DNA from: Symbiodinium natans
Taxonomy: Eukaryota; Sar; Dinophyceae; Suessiales; Symbiodiniaceae
NCBI GenBank assembly: GCA_905221605.1
Contig: CAJNDS010000099.1
Location: 62,001 to 126,000, forward strand
DNA: 64,000 nucleotides
Direction of reading: 5' to 3'
In this document: in pieces, positions 1 through 14,400 of the stretch
Layout of the letters: the number at the start of each line of letters is the position of its first letter
How positions within the stretch are numbered: position 1 is the stretch's first letter
Position numbers and translations under genes: made by a program
Notes under the pieces: model-generated
What the model was told of the DNA's origin: nothing
Seen by the model: the letters and a program-made list of their open reading frames with translations, nothing else
The model's database searches: none

Positions 1-512
1 AGGTGCCGCACGCCTTCTCGCTTTCTTGCCTAGTTTGGCAGTGTGCAGTGTGCATGTCAGACAGGACCAGCGTTCTGACGCGTAAGGCTTGTGCCCTTGG
101 CCAATCTATGCAATTATCATGACTCGACATATCTTGTTTCTTGAGTAAGCTATACAACGTGCTGTGCTCTGCATTGCGGCATTCCGCATAGAGCTATACG
201 CATCTTTCCCTTGCACTTGCATCTTTCTTTGTCGTCGTTGTTGTCGTCGTCGGTGGCTGGTGCTGGTTCTGGTGTTGGTGTTATGATTTCTACTGATATG
301 TCGAATGACATTCATTAGGATAATACTAGCAATATGCCGGTTCATCTCATGAGTAGAGTTATACATGCTACTGTTTTACTATGCTAATGTTTGGAATTTG
401 GGGTTTGGGTGCGCAAGCTGGGAATGTAGCAAGAGAGGTTTTTGATCAACGACCCCCCGCCCCCCACCCCCCACAAGGCCCCAACCCCCAACACTAAACC
501 CTAAACTTCTAG

Positions 513-640
513 TATAGGGATCGGAAGAACTACTAATCGTATTCCCACATGGTCCCCTTGTACTTATTCTACAATGACCGCCCAAAACCCTATACTACAA
601 TGACCCCCAAAACCCTATTCTAATTATTAAGGCCCCTATA
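513..640. mobile_element. MITE family B copy, reverse orientation
   Basis: TATAGGGATCGGAAGAACTA at one end and TTATTAAGGCCCCTATA at the other, with ATTCCCACATGGTCCCCTT inside. Confidence 0.6.
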
Positions 641-964
641 TTAAACCCTAAACCCTAACGAGATCACGTGGGGCAAAAAGCTTCGCTAAGATCCTGCAAC
701 GCGCATGGCAACAGCCTGAAGATGCCGCACCTTCCAGGCGGAGACTGCGCCCCGACTCCCTATTCTCTCCCTAATTAAACCCTAAAACCCTAAAACCCTA
801 ACCCCTCTACTCTAAACCCAACCCAATCACTTTTGCAATTGCTATTCTTGTTCACACATATACATATGCATATGTATATATGAATATATGCTCTTTCATT
901 AACTTGTTCATTCATTTATTGAGGCATTTTTTGATTTACCGACTACTTACATGTTGAGGCATAC

Positions 965-1067
965 TATAGGGGCCTGAATAATTCGAACTAGGGTTTCGGT
1001 GGTCACTATCGTAAAATTGCAAAGGGACCATAAGGGAATACTATTAGTAATTATTCCGACCCCTATA
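965..1067. mobile_element. MITE family B copy (TATAGGGG ends)
   Basis: About 103 bp beginning TATAGGGGCCTGAATAATT and ending with the inverse AATTATTCCGACCCCTATA, with AAAGGGACCATAAGGGAAT inside. Confidence 0.7.
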
Positions 1068-2483
1068 TTATTCGACCCGGAAGCCCACCCCCCCCCCCCC
1101 CCGACCGACCCGGCGTTTGCCGCGGCCAAGGCTCCACAGAATGTTTCGAGACTCCGGCTTCGTGCAGATTGGCTCCAGGTCGATCTTGGCCGGCTTGCCT
1201 CCACTACTTTATCTATTTAGATATTTCTTTACTAGTATTGCTTGTTTTTTTTTTTGGAGAGGGGGGAGGAGGTTGTGAAATTTTTTCTTTGGGGGGGGGG
1301 GGGGGAATTGAGGGGTTTAGGGGTTTGGAACTTTTGGAGTTTAGGATTTAGGGCCTAAAGTTTGGGGTTTAGGGTTGTTTAGGCTTTACAGCTTGATTTT
1401 GGGTTTAGGGTGCAGGGCTTAAGGCTTCAAGTCAGGATTCTCGGGCTTAGGGTTGGTTGGAAGGATGGGCCAACGTGCCCCATGATCCCCTTGCCAATGC
1501 CTATGCCTCGTAGCCTAGGAACTAGGCCCAAGAGTTTAGGGTTTAGGGTTTAGGGTTGGGAATAACAGGGTGCCTTGTTTCGGTTTAACGGGGCGTATAA
1601 GGGAGCCTAAACCGTAAAAGAAGGCAATAAGGGCCTACTCTGGGGCCTAGGAACAGGAGGGTGCCAACTCTTTGTTTCGTGGTTTTTCAAGGGAACCTAA
1701 CCCCCTAAAAAGGATGATTGGTGCTACTGGCCACGCCAAAACCCTAAACGGCCCGAAACCCTAAACCCTAAACCCGAAACCCTAAACCCCAAACCCTCCG
1801 AAGTACAAAAATCACCCAATCCTGGAAGGGTCAGTGTATCGCAAGTCAGCGGATGGGCATTAAGGTTTGCAGTCAACTCCGTAGCCCTGGGTACCTTTGT
1901 GGGTAGTTTAGGGTTTAGCACTAGGGGGTTTAGGGTTTAGGGTTTAGGGTTTGGGGTTTAGGGTCGGGGGGCTCACCAGTGACTTTTTAGCGCGCCAGCT
2001 TCGGCTTCGGACTTTCGGGGTTATGGGGTCCACCCATGATCCTACATCGTCCTATAGACCCAGCCTTGACTTAATAATGAGGGTTTAGGGTTTAGGGTTT
2101 AGGGTTTAGGGTTTGGGGTTTGGGGCCCCCTAAACGCTAACCCCCGTTTGTAGGGTGTGGAATGCGTTCTAAGTGTCCTCGAAATTCGCAGACTTTGGCT
2201 TTGGGCGAGCTTTCAGGGTGTTTGCGGTACACTCTCAGGTCACTTCTGGCAGGCTGCCCTAAACACCCCAAAACTCCGACGGAAACCCTTAATCCACCGC
2301 ACCCCTAAATCCCTAAACCCTAAACCCTAAATTACATCCTAAAACCCCTAAAACCCCTAAAGCCCCTAACACCTTGAAAACCCCTAAAACCCTAGACCCT
2401 AAATGCCTAAATCCCTAAGCCCCTAACACCCCTAGAACCCTTCAACCCAGAACCCCAAAACCCTTCAACGCGAAGGTTGGGGC

Positions 2484-5400
2484 AGTGCCTTTCATGGCGA
2501 GCATGCCCTCTGGCTCGTAGAACTCGCCCGACTGCACACCTCCACACCGATCCATGGAGAGGAGGTTTGGGGCTGGCCCTTCAAAGATTAAATGGGTTTA
2601 GGGTTTAGGGGTTTAGGGGTTTAGCGTTTAGGGTTTAGGGTTTAGGGGTTTAGGGTTTAGGGTTTAAGGGTTAAGGGTTACGGGTTAAGGGTTAAGGGTT
2701 AAGGGTTAAGGGTTAAGGGTTAAGGGTTAAGGGTTAAGGGTTAAGGGTTTAGGGTTTAGGGTTTAGGAAGCCTGCAGGTGCCCAATATGTTCCCCTAAGG
2801 ACGCCAATTCTGCCCCGCCAAGCCTTGTCCAACGCAGCACTTGAGCAGGGGCATCGTCCCATCCTTGCACGGAGGATGGTGGTGAGACTTTTGAAGGTTT
2901 AGGGTTTAGGGGTTTAGGGTTTAGGGGTTTAGGGTTTAGGGTTTTAGGGTTTAGGGGTTTAGGGGTTAGGGGTTTAGGGATTTAGGGGTTTAGGGGTTTA
3001 GGGGTTTCGGGGTTTAGGGGTTTAGGGGCTTAGGGTTTATCATCATACTACTTGTGATGCTACTGAACCTGCCAATAACATGCAGATGTTGCTTAGGACA
3101 ATGAAATGCCACTACGGAAAAAAAGGTACTAATGGGAAGCAGGATGCTGGGAAGCCAATGATACTAGAATGCTATGTTCCCTTCTTATCAAAAACATGAT
3201 CAACTGGGTTGGCCTTTAAAGCCTCTGGAAAACAAAAATATACAGGGACCCTTGTGACCCAAGTAAGGAAAATATAGAATGTCCCTAAACCCCAAAGCCC
3301 AAACCCTAAACCGCTACCAAATGGGCACTTCGCTGCCGCTACTTCGGAGGGTCGCACAAAACTGACGCTCTCTGAAATCCAATGTCGTTTCGAACTGTTG
3401 ATTGATGGAGTCGCTTAACGCCGATGCGGGGCAAAATCGATGAATAGAATACTACAATAGTGCAATACTACAAAAGGGGAAATAGACAGCAATACAAGAA
3501 GACAATAAGACACCAATACAATACTACAACCATATAATGATATCACGAAATGATAATAATATTACAAAGCATGTAAGAACACTCGCAGAAAAATATACAA
3601 ATAACATGAAAAAACAAGATAATCCTATATTAAAAAGACCTTAGAACTGAATAGAAACAACATAAAGCCTACCTTACTTGGTAGCCCACTATCCACGTGT
3701 TAACCCTTTTTTGGGGTTGGTTAATTTTTATCAGGGAGCCTTGAGCCAAACGGAAACGACAAACGAGTAGCTGCCAAGCTTATCCCTGCCTTGGAATAGA
3801 CCCCGGCAAAAAGTCTATACTAAGGTACAGGTAGCTATCATAGGAACCCAGAACCTGGTCGAGCAAGAAGGCACGCCGAAAGGATGCCGTCAGCTGGCTT
3901 AGGGAGGCTCGAAGCAGTCCTGCTTTCCGAGCCCGACTGTTGGCGGCATTCTCCTTGTTTACCCGGCGCATCTCCTGGAGCTTCAGCGGCGTCACCTGCT
4001 TTTTCGCAGATGCAGCGCACATATGTTAACAATCTTGCCAGTCCTGTGTTTCCTTCTCCTCTTTGCGCATCTTGGTCACCTCGTCCTTCTGCGAGAGCCA
4101 GGCCTCCTTGTTTTGTTTTTTTCCAGGCCTGGCCAGCCTGTCACGGATGAAATGAAAGAAAAAGCACAATCTGAGGACGCGTGGCCCGCCTTCGTGAGAT
4201 CCTCCCGCCCTTTCTTTTCGGCCGCCTGGATGTCGGCCTCGCGCCGCTCCTTTCTGGCCGCCTTCTTCTCTTTCTTCCTGATGGCACGAGGTCATTTCTG
4301 CGATAATTCTGCAAGCCCTCCTGGGCACCCCCCCCACCTGGCTGGCAAGTGGGGGCAGCAAAGGGCGGGACAAGGAGGGGGTAAGGGGTACCAACAAGAG
4401 CAGCGGGGGGGGGGGGGGTCGGGAGGCACCAAGTGAAGTGTGGGGCAGTGAGCGGGAAGGGTGGGGGCAGCAAGGGCAGCGAGGGGGGGCATGCACTGGA
4501 GCCCACGAACAAGGCACAAGGGGTACCAACAGCAGGCATGTACAACACTCCATTACGGTAAGAGGGGAAGGACAAAGGCGGGGCAGTGGGGGGGGGGGGG
4601 GTGTCGGGCAGGCACCAAGAGGGGGCGGCAAGGGCGGGGAGGGGGGAGGCAAGGGCAGCGAGGGAGGGGGTCGGGCATGCATTTCACTCCATTTCTATCA
4701 GCAAAGCAGGCAGGCACCAAGAGGTGGGGGGAAGGGGGAGGCGCGGCGCGTACCCTTGCTCTGCCCCCACCTCTTACCCTCACTGGCATGCGACCCCCTC
4801 CCCCCCCCTGCCCTTGCTGCCCCCGTCCCGCCCCTCTTACCCTGCCCGCCCCGCCCGCCTCCTTGCCCCCACATCTTACCCTCACTGCCCCAACGCGTTC
4901 GTAATGAAGTGTTGTTAGGGCTCTAGTGCATGCCCGACCCCCCCCCCCCCGCTGCCTTGAGTGTTTTAAGGGCTCCAGTACATGCCCCTCGCTGGAGCCA
5001 CATCTGTATACGCTGCCACCTCGTTGCGAAGCTCCTTTCAGATTGATATGTGCATGGATCTGGTTTCAAATGGAAGATTCGGGTCGGGCATTCTGCCTTC
5101 GGAGTCGGCGGCTTCGCTTTGAAGCGCGCCAGGCACGACCGCTGCTTCCCCCTACCCCTGCTGAAGTAAAGAGCGCGTGCAAAGAACAGATCACTGCCGA
5201 TGCTCGAATCAAGCAAATTGTCATGTACAATTCAATCCACCAAAACAAAAACTATGCAAAAATCAAGCATGCTGAGTTGTGTAGCTTGAAAAAAAAAGCC
5301 CGAAAAGGCTTCAAAAAGTCCCCAAAAAAGGGGTGAGCCCAGTAGACCATGTTCCCGTAATGAAAATTGCTGTTCTTAATATTGAAATCGACGGTTTCGG

Positions 5401-8400
5401 GGCCCCTCCCATTTACCTCCACCACCACAGCCCCCAAATAGCTTTAAAGGGTCCCAAGAGGCACCAAAAAGCCACCAAAACACGGGGAGCCCAAGATTTG
5501 CCTGCTCCCGCAAGAACAATTGCTATTTTTGAATACTAGTATCGACGAGATCGGGGCCCCTCCATTCTACCCCAAAGCACCACCGCAGCCCCGAATAGCT
5601 TTAAAACGTCCCAAAACCCTAAAAAACCTTAAAAGAAGAGCACACAAAAAGTATGAACGAACGGTACTCCAAAACCCAGTCCTAAACCCTAAACCCTAAA
5701 ATCTAAACCCTAAACCCTAAACCCAGCTATAAACCTTGCGACCGTTCTCTTCGAGGAGCGCTGCGAACGAGAAGGAGCTTTAGAGGTTTAGGACGGAGCA
5801 AAAAACCGAAGGGTTGAGGGTTTAGGATTAGGGTTTGGGGTTAAGGGTTTAGGCGGTTTACGGTTGGGGTTGAAGGGCTTTGGGGGTTCCCTCATCACTA
5901 CAACTGGAGGATGCAGTGCTACATTGAGGCATGACTAATATTATAGAGGCCTGAAAAATTAGAATAGGATTTCGGGGGTTATTCTAGTAGAACTACAAAG
6001 GGACGCTGCGGGAATATGATTCGTAATTATTCCGACCCCTTTTATTGGTGGCCACCCTCCTCTCCAATGCTGTCTGAGCTGCCTCTCCCGACTGCGCGAA
6101 GCGCATCATCCAGGCGTCATTGAATCCATCCGCTTGTTTGGTGGTGACCTGAGATAGGATGGCCCCTGAAACCCTCTAGGGTTTAGGGTTTAGGGTTTAG
6201 GGTTTAGGGTTTAGGGTTTAGGGTTTTGGGTTTAGGGTCCCCTTAAACCCACGGTTGGACAATGGAAAATACTCCTGCGGTTCTCAGTCCAAGCTTCCCT
6301 CATGAACCCTGAACAGATCAAAAAAACCTCAAACACCCTCAACAACACAATAAACCCTAAGCCCCTAGACCCCTTAACTCCTAGACTCCAAACCCCAAAG
6401 GCCAGCCACTAAACCCGAATCCCCAAAGCCCGAAACCTTAAAACCCTAAACCCCAAACCCCCAAAAGCCCCTAAGCTCCCACGCTCCTAAACCCCTAAAC
6501 CCCTAAACCCCCAAACCCCCAATCCTTAATCCCCTAAACCCCTAAGCCCTAAACCCCTAAACCTTAAATCCTCCAAACCCCTAAAAGGTTTACTAAACCG
6601 CTAAGCCCCTGAACCCCGAAGCCGCTAAGCCCCTAAACCCCAAAGTAGGGAAGAAAAAAACACATACTCTTTAGGTATATGTAGCTATAATCGGAACTCA
6701 GAACCAAAAAAAGTATCAAAGTATACTCATCCAAAACTTTCCAGAACCCTAAGGCCTGAGCCCCTGAGCCCCTAAGCCCCTAAGCCCCTGAGCCCCTAAG
6801 CCCCTAAGCCCCTAAGCCTCTAAACCTTAAATCCCCCAAACCCCTGAACCGCTAAGCCCCCAAACCCCAAAGCCCCGAAGCTACTGTTTGCTTAAGAACC
6901 CCCCCAAAAAAATTAAAAAAATATTCTTTCCTGTAAGAGTTCATAAGGGGATTGTTTGTTTTTCCTTTCCTTTGGGCTTCTTAAGCAAAACCCTAACCAC
7001 TAACCCCTAACCCCTAACTCCTAACCCCTAAACCCTAAACCCTCAACCCTAAACCCTAAGCCCTAAACCCTAAACCCTAAAACTCTCCCCTGGGACCTGC
7101 AAGTTGGTTGCTGCCAGGCCAGGCGCTGCACAAAGGGCCTGCGCCATCCCAAAGCTCTCTCTGCTTGGGGGTTTGGGTCCCTATTTGGGCTTCGGGTTTA
7201 GGATTTAGGGTTTAGGGTTTAGGGCTAGGGTTTAGGGGTTCGGGGTTAGGGTTTGGGGTTTGGGTTTTAGGGTTTAGGGTAGTTACAAGGCCCCTTTGCG
7301 TGTCCCTTAGTTGGGGAGCCCTTCCAGACCCCCTGCATACTCTATAAAACCCAAACACCAATACTTCAGAACCCTTTTGAAACGGCAAGGGTCAATCTAT
7401 TTGTATTTAGGGTGTTGGGTTTAGGTGGCTTGTTGATTTTAGGGTTTTCTTAGGGAAGTTAGTTACATGGCCCCTTAAAATGGGGACCCCTCATATACCC
7501 GATATATACCCTAACACACCCAAGAGCCCATATTTCAGAACCACCGTTTTAAGGGACCATGCAACAAATTCTACAGTTTTGGTGGTTTAGGCAGTTAGGA
7601 GCCTTACGGCTCTTTTGGGGGTTGATTCTGGAGAGCGTGGAGGTTTTAGGGGTTCAGGGGTTTTAGGGTGTTGGAGGTTTGGGGGGTCTTAAAGGATTTG
7701 AAGCACCTAGACTGAAGTACCCTGATTAAGTCTCAAGAACCTCATCATGTGGCTTTTAAAGGGATGCCAAGCTTAAACCCCAAACAACCCCAGCTACTCT
7801 GAGGCCCTAAAGCTCATGAACAAAAAAAAAGACTGTACATGTGTACATGTATACGCATAGATGTGGCTCCCAACACCCCACCCCCCCTATAAAGGCCAAG
7901 CCCGCAAATCTCGCATCGCACAGGGCGTTGGCCTTGACCTTGGAGTTCTTGGCTCGAAGCCTGGCAGCAATTTTTTACTTCGCCAAAAAAACAAGGAGTA
8001 CAAAAAGTTAAGTGTTAATGTTCCTAAACCCTAATTACACCAATAAACCACTAGCCACTAAATCACTAAAAAAGGAAGCCCCAAAAGTTGAAAGCTCAAC
8101 TATTGCTCAGTAGTTCTTTGAGGGACCCAACAGCCGGCCATGGCTGAACCATAGTTTGTGGGATTGCTCCCACTAGACCCTAAAGCCTCTCACCCTGAAC
8201 CCTATAGAGCCTGAACCCAACCCCAAAACCCAACCCCCAAACCCAAAACCCAAAACCCAAAACCCTGAACCCGCTAAACCCAAAACCCAAAAAGCAAATC
8301 CTGAGGAGTGGCTTCTCGTCCAGGGCCAGGGTGAACACCGCGTTGGCCAGCTTGGTCTGATGGTATCTGGGCAAGGGCTTACAGGGTTCAGGGTTTAGGG

Positions 8401-11400
8401 TTTTGGGGCAAGGGCTTGCAGGGTTTATGGGCTTAAAAGGGGCTAAGGTTTAGTTTATGGTTTTGGGGGGTTTTGGGGCGTTTTGGGGGGCTTTGGGTGG
8501 TTTTGGAGGGTTTGGGGAGTTTTTAGGGGGGTCTTGGGGGGTTTTAGGGTTTGGGGTTTTTGGGGCCTTCCAGCCTCAAAGCCCCTAAACCCTAAACCCT
8601 AAACCCTAAACCCTAAACCCTAAACCCTAAACCCTAAACCCTAAACCCTAAAGGGTTGATGAGGGGTCATGCTGCGGCCTCTGCCAGCGAGCGCCGCCGA
8701 AGAACATTGAGTTGCCTTGGTAGCCCAGTAGTTCGGGTTTAGGGTTTAGGGTTTAGGGTTGAGGGTTGAGGGTTGAGGGTTTAGGGTTTAGGGCTACCAA
8801 GTTGCCGTTGCCACCCAGGTTTCCACCGTTCCTTGGCGCGGTGGGCGGGGGGGGGGGTGGGGTGCCCACCCTAAACTCTCAGCTGGAAGCCGCCTTTGCT
8901 CGAACCCTGTCCGGTTGAGGGTTTAGGGGTTAGGGTTTAGGGTTTAGGTTTAGGGTTTAGGGCTTAGGGTTTAGGGTTTAGGTTTAGGGTTTAGGGTTTA
9001 GGGTTCAGGGTTCAGGGTTTAGGGTTTAGGGTTTAGGCCGATGTGCCTGCAGTGCATGCCGAGGCGCTTGGCCATGTATTCCGCATCCAACTCTTTGGTC
9101 GGAAACTTCCGCGCGCCTCGCGCGATTACACCCCCAAAGCCCTAGGGTTTTGGGTTTAGGGTTTAGGGTTTGGGGTTTAGGTTTTGGGGTTTAGGGTTTA
9201 GGGGCTCATCCGATGCAACCCCTCCGCCAGTGGCATGCATTTATTTGCAGCTCTGGCGCCCTGAAATGAAAACCCCCAAACCCCCAGGCCCATAAACCCT
9301 GAACCCTGAACCCTAAACCCTAAACCCTAAACCCTAAACCCTAAACCCTGACCCCTAACCCCTAACCCCTAAACCCTCAACCCTAAACCCTAAACCCTAT
9401 GTGAACCATGCCCCAAGTACCCTTCATAGTACCAACAGAACCCTGTGCCCTCACAACACTAAGTGCCCAAGTACCCCAAGCCGAAACCTGAAGCCTGTAT
9501 TTCTCGAGGCGAGACTCCGAGAAAGAGGGCGTAGGTCCAAAAGCAGCAAATCGGGGCTTCCCTACATAGATCAAAGCCTCATGCAAGCCTTCTCCACTTG
9601 TAGCGTCCCACCCCAGCACCCATGATACTGGCCCTTGATTTTGGTTTAGGGTTTAGGGTTTAGGGTTTAGGGTTTAGGGTTTAGGGTTTCGGGTTTAGGG
9701 TTTAGGGTTTCGGGTTTCGGGTTTCGGGTTTCGGGTTTCGGGTGTCGGGTTTCGGGTTTAGGACGTATTCCTTATCAAGGGGGTACGGGCCTAAACCCTA
9801 CACCCTACTATCTCTGACCTGAGGAACATGTCTTTACAAGGATCCTTACCACGCTTAGGCCCTAACCCTGCAGCCTGAAACCCCAAAGCCCTAAGCCTTA
9901 ACAGCCCTGAAACTCCCTAAAACAAAGCCTAATTCCTAGACCATAAAACGTCAAAATACACCCAAAAAAGCAAGGTCTCGCGGGTTCCCTTTGATTCGCC
10001 TACAAACCCTTTGTCCTAAACCTTTTTTATCCCACACCCTAAACCCTAAACGTTTATCCTGAACTCTAAGCCCTAAACCCCAAAACCCCTAAATCCCTAA
10101 ACCCATCAACCCTAAACCCCTGAACACCAAAACCCCAAAACCCTAAACCGCTAAACCCCTAAATCCCGAAATCCCTAAACCCCTAAACCCCAAACCCCTA
10201 AATACCAAAAACCTAAATACCAAAAAACCTAAATCCGAAAGTCCTTTATCTTCCTTCAAGGTTTCCTGGGGCTCGCTTGGAGTTCGGCCTGAGGAGTGGT
10301 TCACGATCCGCGCATCCCCATTCTTCTCCGCGGCCTTCCTGTCTTAAGGTTTAGGGTTTAGGGTTGAGGGTTGAGGGTTTAGGGTTTAGGGTTTGGGGTT
10401 TGGGGTTTAGGGTTAGCTTCGTGGGCCCCTGATAAGGCATGGGCCCTTAAGTTGCATAGGGTATAGAAGGGGTATATAAGGAGTTTCCCTGTTCAGCGCC
10501 CATCTTAAGGGACCATGTAACTACCCTTAGATCCTTTTAAGGCGCCACTTGCGGGATTTTAGGGGTTTGGGGGGTGGGGGGTTGAAAATATTCCTTTTGG
10601 TGTCAGCTTTGGGGGTTGTAAGGGTTGTAGGTGTTTGGGGATTAGGCTAGAGTCGGCTAGAGTGTTTTAGGGGCCCTGGGATACGCGTTTTTTGCATTTT
10701 TTTAAAGGGGGGTGGGGAGGGGCGGGGGGCTGCAGGGGTTTTGCTTTTGAGGGCTCCGGTTTCGGGTTCTCCCCCGAAAACCTCAACCCCCAACCCTTTC
10801 AGGGGAAAAACAAGCCTAAGCTCGAACCTGAAGCCTCGATGGAGCCTCTCATGTCCAAAAGCCACCCCCAAAGCCATAAACCTACATTCGCATCAACTTT
10901 AAATGCAGAGAGGGAGGGAGGGAGGGAGAGAGAGAGAGAGAGCAAGCGAGAGAGATTTACAAAAAAGACCTCTTTGCAAAAACCCGGGTGTTTTATAAAA
11001 ACCCTCTTTCCACATAAATCTATATTATATACACACACATACACGTGGTTTATGTTGGGTTTAGGGTTTAGGGTTTAGGGTTTAGGGTTTAGGGTTTAGG
11101 GTTTAGGGTTTAGGGTTTAGGGTTTAGGGTTTAGGGTTTAGGGCTTGATAAAAGTATCGTGTCAGCACCTCAAACGCCGTTTTTAACAGACTGGAGCCCA
11201 TGAAGCGCGCCCCCGCAAGCTCTGGAGCCCTGGTCGCAGCTCGGGTGTTAGGGTTTAGGGTTTATAGGGTTTATAGGGTTTATAGGGTTAGGGTTTAGGG
11301 TTTAGGGTTTGGGGTTTGGGGTTTGGGGTTTGGGGTTTAGAGTTTAGGGCTCTCTCTCTCGCTCTCTCTCGCTATTGGGGGGGGGGGGGTGTTAGGGTTT

Positions 11401-14400
11401 AGGGGTTTAGGGGGTTAGAGTTGGGTTTAGGGTTTAATGTTTCGGGTTGGCCCGTTTAGGGGGGGGGGGGTTCCTCTTCAACAAGGTATAGAAGGGTCAT
11501 CGTATTTTGGGGGTGTACTTGTGGAGCCGCCTGGCTTGAAGGGAAATAGCCAAGAGTCTCCAGGAGCGGGTAGAGCTCTTTGGTCAGAAGAAAGTGCGAC
11601 AGGTGATTGGTCCTTGGCCAAAGGATTTCTATACTGAACCTGGAGAGCCCTAGCAGAAATTATGATTTTTGCTGTTCCTCAGGAATTAAAGTACCCAAAA
11701 AAACTAAAGCCACATTTCCAAGTGCCCGAAGGTTTTGGTGGAGGTTTCAGGGTTGATCTACGAGCTCCTTAGAAGACCTTCGAAGCGACGGCTCAAAAAC
11801 CAAAAGCTCAGAAGAGGCATATGAAATACCCCAAGGGCTAAACCCTAAACCCTAAACCCTAAACCCTAAACCCTAAACCCTAAACCCTAGTTACGGTGCT
11901 TCGGCTTTAGCCGGCACTGGGTGGTAAGTCCAAAACTCCTCAAAGCTCAGCCCTACAAAGGCCAACCGCATCGAAGCCCCCGTGGGCCCTACGAGGTTTC
12001 CACCGAATCTCCGTGTTTACTTGGCCAGGAGATGGAAAACTCAGCTTTGTATCTAAACAATCCGGCTGTTCTTGTTGCGGCACACGGGGCGCTCGGAACA
12101 AGTATTTTTCTTGGTAGCTTCAATGAAGAAGAAATTGTCTGTACTCCGGCAAAAGCCCCTAAATCCTAAACCCTAAACCTCCTAAACTTTCAACCCTCAA
12201 CCCCAATTCCACTAAACCCGCCCTCGAAGTCCCGCGGCCTACGCCCGAGCAAAGGATCCAAGGATCGAAAGGAGGGAAGGGAGCTTAGGGGTTTAGGGTT
12301 TAGGGTTTGGGGTTTAGGGTTTAAGGTTTAGGGTTTAGGGATCCAAGGATCTGCATCTGCACGTCATAGCCATCCTTGGTGGCCTGCACAGCGCCGGCCC
12401 CTTGTGTTCTGACATCTTCTCCCTAAACCCCTCAACCCCTGAACCCCTAAACCCCTGAATCCCAAAAAAACCCTAAACCAGTGTGGGCTCCAAGAGAAGA
12501 CGGTTTTGAAGGCCTCAATAGGTGTAGTTTTGATTAAGGTCTCTTTCGTTGGTGGTCCTTATTCTGTGGGTGCCGCATTCGAGGGTACTCCCTAAGGCTC
12601 CCTAAGCTTCCCTACAGTTCCCTAAGTATCAACCATAAACCCTAAACCCTAAACCCTTGAACCCCCTCCCTTAAGAACCCTATAAGGCCTAGCCCCGGAG
12701 CCACGTTCTGTCCCGCCATCAAGGCTTCAAGGGTTTTAGGCCGCTTCGAACCCATCTCGCTGCAACCCTGACCCTACAAAACCTTAAAATCACCTTAGGG
12801 TTTAGTGTTTAGGGTTTTGGGTGAAATGTTCCCTAAACCCTAAACCCTTAACCCTAACCCTCAACGTTAGGGACATACGGTTTCAGAGGTTTGCTCGCCT
12901 CATCAGCCAAAGCCATGACGCCAGCATTGTTGCAGAGAACGTCGATACCTCTGCAAGCGAAGACATGCAAAAAAGTACAAGCGAGAAACAAGAACAGAAT
13001 CACAAGTAAGATGGGAAGAAAGGCAAAGACCAGAAAAACCTTCCAAAAATCTTTGAGAACCCGCTAACAACTACAACCCTCCCTCGATCACCTGCTCACC
13101 AGCTCCCGCTACCCCCTCCCGCTCCCAATGCCCCTCCCCACTCCCAATCCTTCCCCAAACTGCAGACCGTTGACGTCTCTGCCTTTTTGTTCGCCGCAAA
13201 GTTCGAGCTGTCTTGCTAGGCTTTGCATTTCAAGAACGAGCCAGCACGGTCAATGCGGCTCGGAGGCAACAATTAAAAACTCACTAGGGCGCAATTAGAA
13301 GCCCTCAGGGGGCTCATGGCACCAATACGGCCCGAAGACGGCGCCTCACAAGCTCAGCTGTCGTGCGGGTCTCCTGCGAGTCCTGCTCGGTCTCGCAACT
13401 TGACACACCCATGGAACTCGAAGGAAGCAGCTGAAACTCCGGGCCGACTTCTCGGTGGAGATGACCGCCAAGCCCAAGTAGCAGCACCAATTTGTAAACG
13501 ACCGCAGCGTCCAAGCTCCTGGGATTTCTCGTCTCTTTCAGGATTTTGGGCCTTCAAAAACCTTGAATTAAGGCCAAAAGATAGGGATTTTCCGAGTTTG
13601 GTGGCCTTGGAAACCGCCAAAATAGCAAACTTAGCGATTTTTGACCATTTGGGGCCTTCAACAACCCTGAATTACACTAGTTTGGCGGCCTTGGGAACCC
13701 TCAAAATGGCAAATTTTAGCGATTTTTGAGTATTTTGGGCCTTCAAAAACCTTGAATTAAGGCCAACACATAAGGATTTTGCCTTGGAAACCCAAAATGG
13801 TTCATTTTAGCGATTTTTGACCATTTGGGCCTTCACAAACCCTGAATTAAGGCCAAGAACATAGGGATTTTCGCTAGTATGGCCGCTCAAAAGGCCGCCA
13901 GCTGTTTTCGAAGGCTTGAAAAAGCTGAAAAAGCCGGTGCTTTTCAGCAAAAAGAAAAACGAAAAACTTTGTCAATACCCAGTCAAACCCGCCCAAAAAG
14001 CCGCCAGCTGTTTTCGAAGGCTTGAAAACATGCTGAAAAAGCCGGTGCTTTTCAGCAAAAAGAAAAAGGAGAAACTTGGTCAATACCCAGTCAAACCCAC
14101 CCAAAAAGCCGCCAGCTGTTTTCGAAGGCTTGAAAAAAGCTGAAACAACCGGTGTTTTCTGCAAAAAGCAAAACGAGAAACTCGGTCAAAACCCGGTCGA
14201 AACCCGGCAAAACCCGCCCAAAACTCCGGACCCAAACCCTATACAATTTCTATAAACCCGAAAAACCTTGAAACCAGTCCCTTGGGGCCGAGCCGCCTGT
14301 CTTTCCGGCAGTGATACCTTAAGACTGCTTCTGGAGAAAAGGAGCCATCGGGTTTGGAAGCTTCTTGGGTTAGGGTTTAGGGCTAGGGTTTAGGACCTAG

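Larger units (their letters stand above)
1..2480. other. No gene recognised; TTTAGGG-type blocks and two family B MITEs
   Basis: Dense TTTAGGG and AACCCTAAA blocks, poly-C/poly-G runs near 1090 and 1295, and MITE copies at 513 and 965. The missing 3' end of the SDR gene may lie here but I could not place it. Confidence 0.6.

Noticed and set aside
3738-3749. CTTGAGCCAAA, resembling the reverse complement of the DinoSL 3' end
   Set aside because: A single 11-nt match in decayed repeat-like sequence with no LTR or cDNA context; coincidence cannot be excluded.
4023-4926. Long plus- and minus-strand ORFs of 130-218 residues
   Set aside because: They lie in strongly G- or C-skewed sequence, are open in several frames at once and encode only Pro/Gly/Arg-rich low complexity.
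13874-14164. ORFs of 75-96 residues in both directions
   Set aside because: They arise from the 108-bp tandem repeat and have repeat-phased composition.
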